Of a stretch of DNA of 64,000 nucleotides, positions 7,817-16,449 are shown piece after piece. The stretch is from Myxococcales bacterium (GTDB lineage Bacteria; Myxococcota_A; Polyangia; Nannocystales; Nannocystaceae), in NCBI GenBank assembly GCA_020633335.1, contig JACKDU010000003.1, forward strand, positions 1 through 64,000, in the 5' to 3' direction. Made by a program: the position numbers and the translations under genes. The notes beneath the pieces were generated by a model that had not been told where the DNA came from, searched no databases, and saw only the letters and a program-made list of their open reading frames with translations. The number at the start of each line of letters is the position of its first letter. Positions within the stretch are counted from its first letter, which is position 1.

Positions 7817-9043
7817 CTACGGCGCGCAGTAGCCCGGCTCGCAGTACTCCGGGTAGGCGTCGCAGGCGATCTGCACGCAGTAGAGGTGGGCCTTCAGGTG
7901 GCACCCCTGGGCCAGGTCGCCGCCCTCGCCGGTCCAGCGCGACCAGGCGAGCTCGCCGAGGTCGGCGCGGCCGAGGGCGCCGAAGAAGGAGTCGCCGGCG
8001 AGGGTCCAGAAGTTGCAGCTCTTCGCGGCGGCGTCGGGGAGGGCCTTGCCGTCGCCGTCGACGGCGGTCCAGACCCGGAGGTTGAAGGGCTCTTCGAGCC
8101 AGAGGCCGTACTCGTTCATCTGGACGTCGCCGGGCGTGATCCCGTCGATGAGGTCGTCCCAGTCGGCGGCGATCTCGTCGCCGTCGATCCGCACGTAGGG
8201 GCGGTCTGCGTGGGGGAAGCGGCGCTCGGGCGGGCACGCGGGGTCGGCGATCCAGGCCTTGAAGATCGTGTTGTTGTCCTGGGGCCAGGGGAGCTTGATC
8301 GACTGGGCGCCGGCCTGGGCGCAGATCTCGTCGGCGCCCGCGGGGCCGCCGAGGTCGCCGTCGTACTGCTTGAGCGAGACGAAGACGACCTGCTCGCGGG
8401 TGCAGGTCGCCGAGCAGCCGTCGCCGCCGCCCGAGAACTGCGGGTAGGTGTCGTCGCACTCCTCGACGCCCTCGAAGACCATGCCGTCGCCGCAGATGTT
8501 CTTGGTGCAGATCGAGGTGCAGGCGGCGGCGTCGGCGTTGTCCGGGCCGTCGTCGCACTCCTCGACATCCGCGAGGAGGAGGCCGTCGCCGCAGACGTTG
8601 ACGGTGCAGGCGGCGGTGCAGGGGTTGTAGTCCGCGTTGTCGAAGCCGTCGTCGCACTCTTCGACGCCGTCGAGGATGAGGCCGTCGCCGCAGACGTTGA
8701 GCGCGCAGGTCGGCGTGCAGGGGGCGTTTTCGGCGTTGCTGGGGCCGTCGTCGCAGGCCTCGCCGTCGTCGATCACGCCGTCGCCGCAGTAGCCGGGGGC
8801 GGTGGTGGTCTCGGTGGTTGCCTCGGTGTCGGCCGTGGTGGTCGTAGAGGTCGCGGTCGCTGAGGATGAGCTGGTCGACGTGGGCGCTGTGTCGGTTGCA
8901 GTTGGGAGCGCGCCGGTGATCTCGGTCGCCGAGGTTGTCGTCGCCTCGAGCGGCGGCTCGCATGCGAACGCCGGAGCCGTGAGGAGCGCGGCGACGAGGA
9001 GGGGGCGTCTTCGGGGTGTCGCGCCGGGGACCGCGGGGATCAT
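7817..9043 (-). CDS. Myxococcus cysteine-rich-repeat surface protein
   Basis: A 408-residue secreted protein. After a signal sequence ending near AFAC and a Thr/Ser/Ala linker come four Myxococcus-type repeats of the form CGDG(VI/LI/LL/MV)...GEACDDG...C-x-x-x-C, between about residues 85 and 235. The C-terminal half (about 235-385) contains KQYDGDLGG-AGADEICAQA, W..D...FKAWIAD, W.......WTAVDGDG and CNFWTLA...HLYCVQI, which fits the DUF1554/lectin-like domains usually joined to these repeats. Such proteins are hallmarks of myxobacterial cell surfaces. I chose ATG 9043; a TTG one codon upstream is possible. Confidence 0.85.
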   Translation of the reverse strand: MIPAVPGATPRRRPLLVAALLTAPAFACEPPLEATTTSATEITGALPTATDTAPTSTSSSSATATSTTTTADTEATTETTTAPGYCGDGVIDDGEACDDGPSNAENAPCTPTCALNVCGDGLILDGVEECDDGFDNADYNPCTAACTVNVCGDGLLLADVEECDDGPDNADAAACTSICTKNICGDGMVFEGVEECDDTYPQFSGGGDGCSATCTREQVVFVSLKQYDGDLGGPAGADEICAQAGAQSIKLPWPQDNNTIFKAWIADPACPPERRFPHADRPYVRIDGDEIAADWDDLIDGITPGDVQMNEYGLWLEEPFNLRVWTAVDGDGKALPDAAAKSCNFWTLAGDSFFGALGRADLGELAWSRWTGEGGDLAQGCHLKAHLYCVQIACDAYPEYCEPGYCAP

Positions 9044-9181
9044 CAAGCGCAGGCTAGCGCAGTGCGCGAGAACGCGCGAGGTCGTCGCACACGCTCCTTC
9101 GACTCACCGAGCGGCTGCGCTAGGCTAGGCCGCTACGTGCGGACGATCCACCGATCCTCGTTGACGGTCCTGGGCGGTGAC

Positions 9182-10999
9182 ATGGCTGCGCTTGTCCGCG
9201 TTCACGCCGAGTGGATCCTCGGGCTCGATCGCTTCGCGTCACTGCGGGCGTCGCGGCTCGCCGCGGGGATGCCGGAGGCGAAGACGGTCGCCGAGCTCCT
9301 CGCGCAATCGGGCCCGACCTGGCGCGGCTGGATGCGGCTGGTCGATCGAGGGCGTGTGCGCTGGCTGAGCAAGATCGAGATCAGTCCATCGGACGACGGG
9401 GTGGTCGTCGATCACGTCGTGACCTGCGATGAGGCCGCGGATCAGGGCGTCGACGCACCAGAGGTCGTTTGCTGGATCCTCGACGAGTGCGAGTCGGTCG
9501 CGCCCGAAGGCCTCGCGCCCTGCGGCGTCCTGGAGGTTGACGGTGATGAAGTCGAGGGGCTGGTCGATCGTCTCCTGGATCCCGACCGCGAGGCGCCGAT
9601 CGTCGCGGTCGCGGTCGACAACAGCCGCCGCGAGCCGCTCGTCGACGTCTTCGAGCTGGCGCGGCGCCTGGCGGGGATGGCCGAGGTCGTGAGCCTGATG
9701 ACGGTCGAGGCGTCGTTTCGCCTGCGTGACGTGCTCGTGGCGCGGGGGCTCTCGGAGAAGTTCGGGTGCTACCACGGTGCGGCGCGGATCTACTGGCCGG
9801 GCCTCGCCGTCGGCGACGACCCCTACGATCACCCGCTCTTTCTCCGGCAGCGGATCGTCCGGCCGGCGAGCGAGCGCCGCACCGAGGAATGCGCCGATCT
9901 GATCGGCGAGCTCCTTGTCGAGGACGAATACGCGGGCGTTGACCAGGCGCCTCCCGCCCCCGCGCCCGTGGCGGGCGCAAGCGCCCCGTCGGCGGGACTC
10001 CGCCTCAGCGAATTTCTCCGCACGGGCGAGCCCCTTGGTACTGCGATGTTCGCCAGACTCTGGCCGCCGAGACCTCCGCCGCCTCAGATCGGAGTGAAGC
10101 CGGGGCCTGAGCGGGGCGGCGCGGTGACGGAGCGCGGCCAGCCGCAGCCCGCGTCCGCGCCGGTGGCCGAGCAGACGCGCGGGGCGCTCGTCTACGAGGT
10201 CGTCCGGCTCCGGGGTGAGCTTGCGAAGAGCAACCAAGCGCTCGCCGCCTCTCAGGCGGAGCTCGGGGCCGCGAAGCGGGAGCTGGCGGCGCGCCCTCGC
10301 GGTGGGGCGCCACCGGGCGAACGCGAGGACGAGACCGCCCATCTCCGGAGCGAGCTGAGGAAGCTCCGCGGGTCGCTCGCTGCGGCGCAGGATGAGCTAG
10401 CGACGGCGAAGGAGGAGATCGAGGCGCGGCGACCCGACGAGGAGGTGCTCGAGGAGCTTGCGTCGGAGGTCAACGCGATCGAGGCCGAGGCCGTTCGGCG
10501 GATTGCCGAGGAGAAGCGGCTCCGGCGGCGCGCCGAGCAGGAGCGCGACGAGGCCACGGCGTTGCTCGGGTCGCCGCGATCGGTCGGGGACGCGGTCGCC
10601 CTCGCCGCGGCGCTCTTCCCCGAGCAGCTCGTCATCTTGAAGAGCGCCCGCGCCTCGGCGGAGGCGTCCGCGTATCGTGAGCCGGGGCGGGTCTTCTCCG
10701 TGCTCTGCGTGCTCGGTCTGGTGGGGAGCGGCGACGTCAGCCAGGGGATCAGCCTGATCTTCGGCAACGCCGCCCGCTGGAAGCCGAAGGACAGCCCCGA
10801 GACCGCGCGCGCCTTCGGGGCCCAGCGGACGTGGGCCGGCGAGGACGGCAAGGCCAAGCTCTTCACGCGGCACGTGACCCTCGGGCACGGGCTCGACGCG
10901 CGGGGCTGCCTCCAGATCTACTACGACGTCCTGGCGGACGGGCGCGTTGAGGTGGCGTGGGTCGGCGAGCACCGACCCACGGTCAGCGTCGACACGTAG
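9182..10999 (+). CDS. Large coiled-coil protein of unknown function
   Basis: A 605-residue protein. The N-terminal 260 residues form a globular domain with IVAVAVDNSRREPLVDVFELARRLAG-type sequence and a GAARIYWPGLAVGDDPYDHPLF block. A long Glu/Ala/Arg-rich coiled coil follows (about 335-480: ELRKLRGSLAAAQDELATAKEEIEARR). A C-terminal domain of about 120 residues begins LILKSARASAEASAY and contains FTRHVTLGHG, CLQIYYD and VAWVGEHRPT. I recall the same WPG block and RIYFD/GxHLPT C-terminal domain in large uncharacterised actinobacterial and myxobacterial proteins, sometimes near defence genes, but I cannot name a function. It converges on the next gene with a 29-base gap. The ATG at 9182 was chosen over an upstream frame extension lacking protein character. 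Confidence 0.7.
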   Translation: MAALVRVHAEWILGLDRFASLRASRLAAGMPEAKTVAELLAQSGPTWRGWMRLVDRGRVRWLSKIEISPSDDGVVVDHVVTCDEAADQGVDAPEVVCWILDECESVAPEGLAPCGVLEVDGDEVEGLVDRLLDPDREAPIVAVAVDNSRREPLVDVFELARRLAGMAEVVSLMTVEASFRLRDVLVARGLSEKFGCYHGAARIYWPGLAVGDDPYDHPLFLRQRIVRPASERRTEECADLIGELLVEDEYAGVDQAPPAPAPVAGASAPSAGLRLSEFLRTGEPLGTAMFARLWPPRPPPPQIGVKPGPERGGAVTERGQPQPASAPVAEQTRGALVYEVVRLRGELAKSNQALAASQAELGAAKRELAARPRGGAPPGEREDETAHLRSELRKLRGSLAAAQDELATAKEEIEARRPDEEVLEELASEVNAIEAEAVRRIAEEKRLRRRAEQERDEATALLGSPRSVGDAVALAAALFPEQLVILKSARASAEASAYREPGRVFSVLCVLGLVGSGDVSQGISLIFGNAARWKPKDSPETARAFGAQRTWAGEDGKAKLFTRHVTLGHGLDARGCLQIYYDVLADGRVEVAWVGEHRPTVSVDT

Positions 11000-11028
11000 C
11001 GGAGGCGCGCGGCTACGCGTCACCTCGG

Positions 11029-12688
11029 CTAGTCGGGAGGTCCGCGAGGTCGAGGATCGATCGCTCCGGGCGATGCCTCTGCCTCTGTCGTCGCGGAGTC
11101 GGCTGGGTTCTGGTTGGCAGCCATCGGGCGGTCATGGAGGGGGGTGCTGACCGCAGCCGGGGGAGCGGTTGGGGTGGTGAGCAGGCCGGTTGATGCGAGC
11201 TGCGCGCGGAGGAGCCGCTGCACCTCCTCGTTCTCGCGCAAGCGGATCTCGAGCTCGCAGAAGCGGGCGTGGCTCTTCTCGGCGAGCGCGACGGCCTCGG
11301 CCGCGGTCTGGCCGCGGAGGGCGAGCTCGGCGTGGAGTCCTTCGCGCTCGTCCTTGATCGACTTGAGCTCGTCCGTGACGAGGGCGAGCGTGTCCGCCTG
11401 CTCGCGGACGCGGACTTCGAGGGCGTCGCGCTGGGCGTTCGCCTGGGTGGCGAGTGCGAGGCAGAGGCCGGCGAGGCACTCGACCGGTGTCGGGGGCTGG
11501 GAGGGGGTCGTGGTGGCGGTCGGGGGCACGCCTGCCGGGCTCGCCTCCGCGTCCCCAGCGACCGGACCCCCCTCGGCCTCGGGCTGTGCCGGGCCGGAGT
11601 TGGCGGCGGTGGCAGGCGAGCCCGGCGTGCGGAAGCGGAAGGGCGTCGCCGTCTCCCGAAGGAGCGCCCGGTGGAGGGACGAGCGCGGGTCGGTGAGGCC
11701 GGCGAGGCGAATCGTCCAGGTTCGCGCCGACGGCTTGCGGACGAGGCACGTCCCTGCGCGGTGGAGGAGGCGGAGGACGGTGGCGAGCACCTTCTTCGAG
11801 AGCCGGAAGGCGGCCTCGCCGAAGGACGCGACGAAGAAGGCGTGAACCTCGCTGATTCGCCCGCCGATGTCGAGGCAGCCGCGGTGGCCGAGCTGGAGGA
11901 GGAACTCGAAGAAGGCGAGGAGCTTGGTCTTGCCCTGCGCGCGCCAGCCCGGCGCGCGCTTTCTCAGGCTGACCCGCGCGAATGGCGACGCTGGCGAAGG
12001 CGCCGGCGATCACCGAGTCGATCGACGGGTCGCCTGCGTGCGCGAGCGGGACGCCGCGGACGATCCGAAGGTGATGGAGGCGGGTCGCGCCGGGGAGCCG
12101 GACCGCAGGGGGCGGGTCGCGGTCGACCGCGTGCGCGCGCTGACGGAAGGGGAGGAGGCGATCGAGGTCGAGGACGCGGAGGCTCCGGGGGGCGCCGAGG
12201 TGGAGGACCGCAGGCTCGCCGCGGTGGTCGACGTGGATCACGGCGAAGGCGGTCCCGACCGCGGCGAGGAGGACGGCGCGCGGGGCCGCGTCGATGATCC
12301 CGACGAGGAAGCGGCCGTAGGTCGGCGTGAAGTGGCGGCGGGCGCCGTCGACGATCACCGACGGCGGCGGCGAGGCCTCGGGATCCCAGATCTTGGCGCG
12401 GCGGGCGTAGACGCTGATCGCCCGGTGGAAGTCGCCCGCGGCGATCGGCGTGACCGCCTCGTCGCTGTCGCGGACGTGGGTGATCGCGCAGCGCTCCTCG
12501 TCGCCGAGGAGGCCGGCGTAGTGGAACTCGCCGCCCTCCGCCGGGAGCCGCTCGCAGAGGAGGTTGAGGCGGCCGGCGCGGTGGGCCGCGAGCTCTTCGA
12601 GGACCTGGTCGATGAACCAGGTCTCGCTCGTCGGTGAGGGTGCTCGGGCCCTCGATGAGGTGACGGACTCTGCCACCGAATCAACCAC
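11029..12688 (-). CDS. Coiled-coil protein of unknown function, with one frameshift
   Basis: Read from a GTG at 12688, the frame is protein-like to about 11990 (FIDQVLEELAAHRAGRLNLL, HFTPTYGRFLVGIIDAAPRAV). The same sense continues in the next frame (KTKLLAFFEFLLQLGHRGCLDIGGR, VLATVLRLLHRAG) to a stop at 11029. Together this gives about 550 residues with one indel near 11,985. The C-terminal third carries a Pro/Ala linker and a clear coiled coil (LALATQANAQRDALEVRVREQ..., EIRLRENEEVQRLLRAQLA). It converges on the other coiled-coil gene and the two may act together. I recognise no family. Whether the frameshift is real or a sequencing artefact cannot be judged here. Confidence 0.55.
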
Positions 12689-13057
12689 CGTCTCGGGGTA
12701 GCAGGGTAGCAGGGCGACCTCCTCAGTCGAGGACGTTTCTTCATGACGGATTCACCATCAGGCCGCGATGAACACGATCCAGAGGCAGCCCAGGCGGCCG
12801 CCGGGCGCCGCCTGTGGCCACGTAGGGCCGTCTCTTCGCCGACGTAGCGCGTCCTGATCGCGTCACGATCGTGTCCTGATCGCGGACGTATCGCGGACGT
12901 ATCGCGGACGTATCGCGGACTTCATGGCCAATCGGTCAGGCGATCGACCGGCTGGCCAGGCTCGTAGCGGCGCGTCTACGCCGACAAACGCTCGAAAAAA
13001 AATCTTTGCATCGACCCTCGAGATCGGCTTGGTTGAGCTGGCTAGGAGGTTGGTGGC
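12689..13057. other. Intergenic control region at the left edge of the island
   Basis: Non-coding on both strands as far as I can see. It contains the 11-bp repeat array (separate entry), then an eight-base A-tract at 12995-13002, unusual in this GC-rich window, and an AGGAGG ribosome-binding site at 13044-13049 serving the first island gene. This is the most plausible promoter and left-end region of the island. No tRNA gene or copy of the sequence 3' of the integrase was found in it. Confidence 0.4.
12851..12920 (+). repeat. Iteron-like 11-bp direct repeats
   Basis: ATCGCGGACGT occurs at 12879, 12890 and 12901, with a fourth partial copy (9 of 11 bases) at 12912, in perfect head-to-tail array. 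Upstream, GTCCTGATCGCG occurs at 12851 and again at 12873, i.e. 22 bases apart, keeping the same 11-base phase. An 11-base period puts each copy on the same face of the helix, as in protein-binding iterons. The array lies just 5' of the island's first gene. Confidence 0.6.
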
Positions 13058-13657
13058 ATGCGGAGACTCGTGTTGAGCGACGCAGGCGGGCGTGTGATCG
13101 CGGCGATGGATGTCCGCGATCACGAGCTCGCGGAGGCGGTGATCGAGTGCCGGCGACGGATGCCGGGGCTCGGGCTCTACGTCGACGGCGCCCTTGTCCC
13201 CGCGGACGCGCGCCTCCACCTGGCCTTCGATTCAGAGAGCACAGCGGCGGCTCCGAAGGCCCCGCAGGCGCACGTGGCCGTGGCCGGGAACGCGGCCGTT
13301 GACCCCGAGCGGGCGCTCTCGCTGATGGAGACCCTCGGGCGCGCCTTCGAAGATATCCGGCGGGCGCAGGTCCAGACCCTCAGCGACCTCGAGGGGCTCT
13401 CGCGGCGCTTCGGCGAGATGTGGATCGCCCGCGAGCGGGACTTCGCGGACGAGGCGGCGCGGCAGCGGGCGCTCACCCAGAAGAGTCTCGCCGACGTCGA
13501 CCTCCTGGGGCGGAGCGTCAAGGCGGCCCAGCTCCGCGAGGTCTTCGCGGCGAGCGGCTCCGGGGCGCTCGCGCCGGTGCGGCCCCGCGAGCAGATGCGG
13601 CTCGTCGACCTCGTCAACGGCTTCGTCCGGGCGACGATGGGCGGCGGGCAGGAGTAG
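13058..13657 (+). CDS. Island protein of unknown function
   Basis: A 199-residue protein, first gene of the island operon, with an ideal AGGAGG site 8 bases before the ATG. An N-terminal segment of about 55 residues (LVLSDAGGRVIAAMDVRDHELAEAVIECR) is mixed alpha/beta, followed by a predicted long helical region (ERALSLMETLGRAFEDIRRAQVQTLSDLEGLSRRF...) and a C-terminal helix (LVDLVNGFVRATMGG). No membrane segment or known motif is seen. The helical middle part suggests an oligomeric or scaffold-like role, but that is a guess. Confidence 0.65.
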   Translation: MRRLVLSDAGGRVIAAMDVRDHELAEAVIECRRRMPGLGLYVDGALVPADARLHLAFDSESTAAAPKAPQAHVAVAGNAAVDPERALSLMETLGRAFEDIRRAQVQTLSDLEGLSRRFGEMWIARERDFADEAARQRALTQKSLADVDLLGRSVKAAQLREVFAASGSGALAPVRPREQMRLVDLVNGFVRATMGGGQE

Positions 13658-13712
13658 GCGAAGAGGGAAGGGAAAAGACGCCGCGAGGCGAAGGGGAAGG
13701 GGGCGAGCGACG

Positions 13713-13826
13713 ATGGATGAGTACGAGCAACGCATGTCGGCCGGGCAGGTCCTGGCCGCCGCCGAGGGATCGATCGGCTCGGCGATCAAGAACACGGTGA
13801 TGAACTACTACGAGGGCACGACCTGA
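13713..13826 (+). CDS. Small island ORF (37 residues)
   Basis: ATG GAT GAG TAC ... ACC TGA encodes a 37-residue peptide (MDEYEQRMSAGQVLAAAEG...NYYEGTT) with an amphipathic central helix and tyrosines near both ends. A GGGGGCGAG purine stretch precedes the start. It fills the gap between two well supported genes in the same direction and is typical in size for small virion or membrane-accessory peptides, but no homologue is recognised. Confidence 0.4.
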   Translation: MDEYEQRMSAGQVLAAAEGSIGSAIKNTVMNYYEGTT

Positions 13827-13876
13827 CGACGGCGCAGTCGATCCGGCGGGCGCCGACCGACACCGAGGGGGCCAAG

Positions 13877-14161
13877 ATGGTCACGGCGATGCGCCAGGGG
13901 CGGCTCCTGGAGGTCCTGATGATCGGCGGGAGCGCGGTCGCGGGGATCGTCGCGGGCGCGCTGGCGCAGCGGGCCGTCGGCAACTACGCGGTCAAGGGCG
14001 TGCCGCTGGCGAGCCCGCTCGGCGCGGTGCCGGCGATCGCCGGGATGGCGATGCCGCTTAGCCTCTCTGGGCGGTCGATGCTCGCGGCGGGCGGGCTCTC
14101 GTTCACCGCGGGCGCGGCCCTCTACCGGATGCTGACGCCGGACGAGGAGAGCGCGCCGTGA
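13877..14161 (+). CDS. Small multi-pass membrane protein
   Basis: A 94-residue very hydrophobic protein with three probable membrane helices: about residues 11-30 (EVLMIGGSAVAGIVAGALA), 43-62 (ASPLGAVPAIAGMAMPLSL) and 66-84 (MLAAGGLSFTAGAALYRML). GAGGGGG lies 8 bases before the ATG. Its stop overlaps the GTG of the next gene (GTGA), so the two are translationally coupled. It is the most hydrophobic product of the island and a candidate integral component of a virion membrane or of a host-membrane complex. Confidence 0.7.
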   Translation: MVTAMRQGRLLEVLMIGGSAVAGIVAGALAQRAVGNYAVKGVPLASPLGAVPAIAGMAMPLSLSGRSMLAAGGLSFTAGAALYRMLTPDEESAP

Positions 14162-14646
14162 TCGGCGAGGTCGTCGCCGACGTCCGCCGGGTGCTCCGCG
14201 GCGACGCCGAGCGGGCGCTTGTCCATGCGGTCGACGACGCCGGCCTCGAGTACAAGATCGAGGTGCCCGCGGGGGCGGTGCTCGGGGCTGAGGTCGAGCG
14301 GGGAGCCGTGCTTCGGCTCGTCTGGTCGATCGAGCCGGCGAGCACCCGGGAGCGGGGCGAGGTGGCGCCGCGGGATGATGCGGCGACCGAGGCCGCCGCG
14401 ACTGAGGTTGCGGCGCGTGTGGCCCGGGCGAGCCTTGGGACGCCCGCCGAGGTCGACGCGGCCTTCATGGCCCTGATGGGATGGGGGCGCGTCGAGGCAG
14501 GCCCACCGAGCTCGACGGCGACGCCGTCGAGCCCGGCGGGGGCGCGTGCGGAGGCTGACCCTTCGAGCGCATCCTCGACGCCGCCCAACGGGGCGGCGAG
14601 CCCTGAGCGCGAGCTCGCGGCGATGCTGGGGATCACGCCGCGCTAG
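14158..14646 (+). CDS. Island protein of unknown function, low-complexity C-terminal half
   Basis: A 162-residue protein starting at a GTG that overlaps the stop of the membrane protein gene. Residues 1-60 form a compact beta-rich region (ALVHAVDDAGLEYKIEVPAGAVLGAEVERGAVLRLVWSIEP). The rest is Ala/Ser/Pro/Glu-rich, with one short helix (TPAEVDAAFMALMGWG) and another at the C terminus (ELAAMLGITP). No known family. Its coupling to the small membrane protein suggests they work together. Confidence 0.65.
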   Translation: MIGEVVADVRRVLRGDAERALVHAVDDAGLEYKIEVPAGAVLGAEVERGAVLRLVWSIEPASTRERGEVAPRDDAATEAAATEVAARVARASLGTPAEVDAAFMALMGWGRVEAGPPSSTATPSSPAGARAEADPSSASSTPPNGAASPERELAAMLGITPR

Positions 14647-14770
14647 CCCGCGGCTCGATCACGGACTGACTTCGAAGACAGGTTGAGTTTGGAACAATGG
14701 TCCGCGGGCCGGTCGGCGCGCGGCGATGGGATGACGTTTCTCGAGATCGGGAGAAGAGAGGGAGAGTGCG

Positions 14771-15541
14771 ATGGACTCTGGAAAGTTGGTGAAGATCGAG
14801 CAATTGCCGGTGCAGGGCACCTACGACCAGGATCAGATCCTGGCGGTCCTGAGCCGGATCGCGTGCACGCCGGGTCTCTTGGACCGGCTGATCCGCTGCG
14901 CGGATCGGATGCCGGAGCTGGAGCGGCAGCTCGGCCACTTCGAGGACCGCTGCCGGTCGACGGTGAGCCGCTGCGAGTCGCTGGAGCTGATCGCCGGGGC
15001 CTACCTCTGCCCGGAGCAGGTCAGCTTCTCGCGGCGGACGAGAGACGAGTTCTCGAACCGCAGCCAGGTCAAGCTCCACAAGGTCGAGCAGGACTTCGGC
15101 GGCGACTTCGTGAACAGCTTCCCGGTACCGCCGGGCAAGAAGATCCGGCTCACCCACGCGCCGCGGCCGGGCTACACGCCCGACCACATCCGGATCGACC
15201 TTAATATCGCGGGGGGCGGAAATAACTACTCCGACTTCACCGTACAATTCTATGTCGTCCCGGGCGGCGTCAACTCGGAGCTCGGCCTCGAGATCGGCAA
15301 CGAGTATGACGGCAATCTCTTCCTGAACAAGGACGGGAGCCAGATCAAGGTGAACTTCCCGGACTACCGGGGGATGCCGCTGGACATCGGCACGATGGAG
15401 CGGCTCGCGGTCGTGATCTCGAACAACGGCCCGGCCAACAACCTCGACTCGGCGCACGTCAACATCTTCTATGACAACAACCGCTTCTACGAGCTCTGCA
15501 AGGAGCGCTGCGGCTGCGATCTCAAGCGGGGGGCCGTCTAG
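14771..15541 (+). CDS. Beta-rich structural-type protein (candidate small major capsid protein)
   Basis: A 256-residue protein. Residues 1-85 are mainly helical (DQILAVLSRIACTPGLLDRLIRC, MPELERQLGHFEDR). Residues 88-245 look like an all-beta domain of about eight strands separated by Gly/Pro/Asn turns: KIRLTHAP, DHIRIDLNIAG, DFTVQFYVVPGG, SELGLEIGN, SQIKVNFPDY, MERLAVVISNNG, AHVNIFYDNN. That count and spacing suit a single jelly roll. Base composition is less extreme than its neighbours, with several AT-richer codons. It is followed 35 bases later by a second beta-rich protein. Two adjacent single-jelly-roll capsid genes characterise P23-77/SH1-like internal-membrane viruses; assigning this gene there is my inference from strand pattern and order, not from sequence identity. 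Confidence 0.45.
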   Translation: MDSGKLVKIEQLPVQGTYDQDQILAVLSRIACTPGLLDRLIRCADRMPELERQLGHFEDRCRSTVSRCESLELIAGAYLCPEQVSFSRRTRDEFSNRSQVKLHKVEQDFGGDFVNSFPVPPGKKIRLTHAPRPGYTPDHIRIDLNIAGGGNNYSDFTVQFYVVPGGVNSELGLEIGNEYDGNLFLNKDGSQIKVNFPDYRGMPLDIGTMERLAVVISNNGPANNLDSAHVNIFYDNNRFYELCKERCGCDLKRGAV

Positions 15542-15576
15542 TCGCCCCCGGGCGGCGAGGCTGAAGGAGGCGGGCG

Positions 15577-16446
15577 ATGGCCAACGAAGCGATCATCCTC
15601 GAGCTGAACGCGGCTGCCGACTGGGACGGCACGTCGCTGACGGCGCTCAATCGTGACGCAGCGATCGTCACGGGGCGCCGCTACTACAAGTTCAACATCA
15701 ACGGCCCGGCGGGGGTCCTCGAGGCGGACCTCGGCGGGCTCTTCTCGCCGGTCAGCGCCAAGCTGGTCGGGGTCGCGTACTCGTCGTGGAGCCCGGCGTC
15801 GAAGGGGCGGGTCGTCGCCCCCGACGGCGCCGGGACCTTCCGCCAGGAGATCACGCTCAAGCCGACGGTCCAGTACGTGATGATGTTCCCGGGCGACAAG
15901 CTCGCGTTCGTCACGACCGAGGACCGCGGGCCGCTGACGCTGATGGTGAACGAGCTGACCGAGGCCGACTCGGTCGCCTGGGGGCTCGGCCACGGGCCCT
16001 TCACGATGCCGACCCGCTTTCGGATCATCCGCCAGGCGGGGGCGGCCTTCGTCCCGAACCTCGGCGCGGTCTGGCAGCCGGCCTTCACCTACGACGCGAG
16101 CACCGGGCTCATGGTCGTGACCGACGATGGCAGCGGGATGATCCCGGCGTCGTCGCTCTGCCTCTACCCGCGCTTCCAGGGGTGCTACGTGACGCTCCGC
16201 TACGCCGGGAGCGCGGCCGACGGGCACGTCCACGTCGTCGACAACCTGACCCGCAAGTCGCTGGTGGTCCACCCCGCGGGCCTCAAGGACGTCGAGTGGT
16301 CGCAGGTGTTCTACGTCAGCCACGACGACGGGATCGCCCTCGAGGCGACGCCAGCGGCCCCGGGGGAGACGATGGTCTGCGACCTCGAGCTCGCGGTCGT
16401 TCATCCCAGCGACCGCCTCCACGGGCGCTACGCGGGGGGGCTCTAG
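15577..16446 (+). CDS. Beta-rich structural-type protein (candidate large major capsid protein)
   Basis: A 289-residue protein, almost entirely predicted beta strand and turn, with no signal peptide or membrane helix: AIILELNAA, YYKFNINGPAG, AKLVGVAYSSW, QYVMMFPGDKLAFVTTEDRG, LTLMVNELTEAD, LCLYPRFQGCYVTLRYAG, HVHVVDNLTRKSLVVH, WSQVFYVSHDDG, MVCDLELAVVHP. The PGDKLAF-type turn is common in phage and viral beta sandwiches. GGAGG precedes the ATG. Length is close to the large capsid protein of P23-77-like viruses (about 290 residues), but no direct similarity is recognised. Alternatives are a minor structural protein or a receptor-binding beta sandwich. Confidence 0.45.
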   Translation: MANEAIILELNAAADWDGTSLTALNRDAAIVTGRRYYKFNINGPAGVLEADLGGLFSPVSAKLVGVAYSSWSPASKGRVVAPDGAGTFRQEITLKPTVQYVMMFPGDKLAFVTTEDRGPLTLMVNELTEADSVAWGLGHGPFTMPTRFRIIRQAGAAFVPNLGAVWQPAFTYDASTGLMVVTDDGSGMIPASSLCLYPRFQGCYVTLRYAGSAADGHVHVVDNLTRKSLVVHPAGLKDVEWSQVFYVSHDDGIALEATPAAPGETMVCDLELAVVHPSDRLHGRYAGGL

Positions 16447-16449
16447 GCC

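Noticed and set aside
12851..12920. CRISPR array
   Set aside because: The repeats are contiguous 11-bp units without unique spacers, and no cas genes are nearby.
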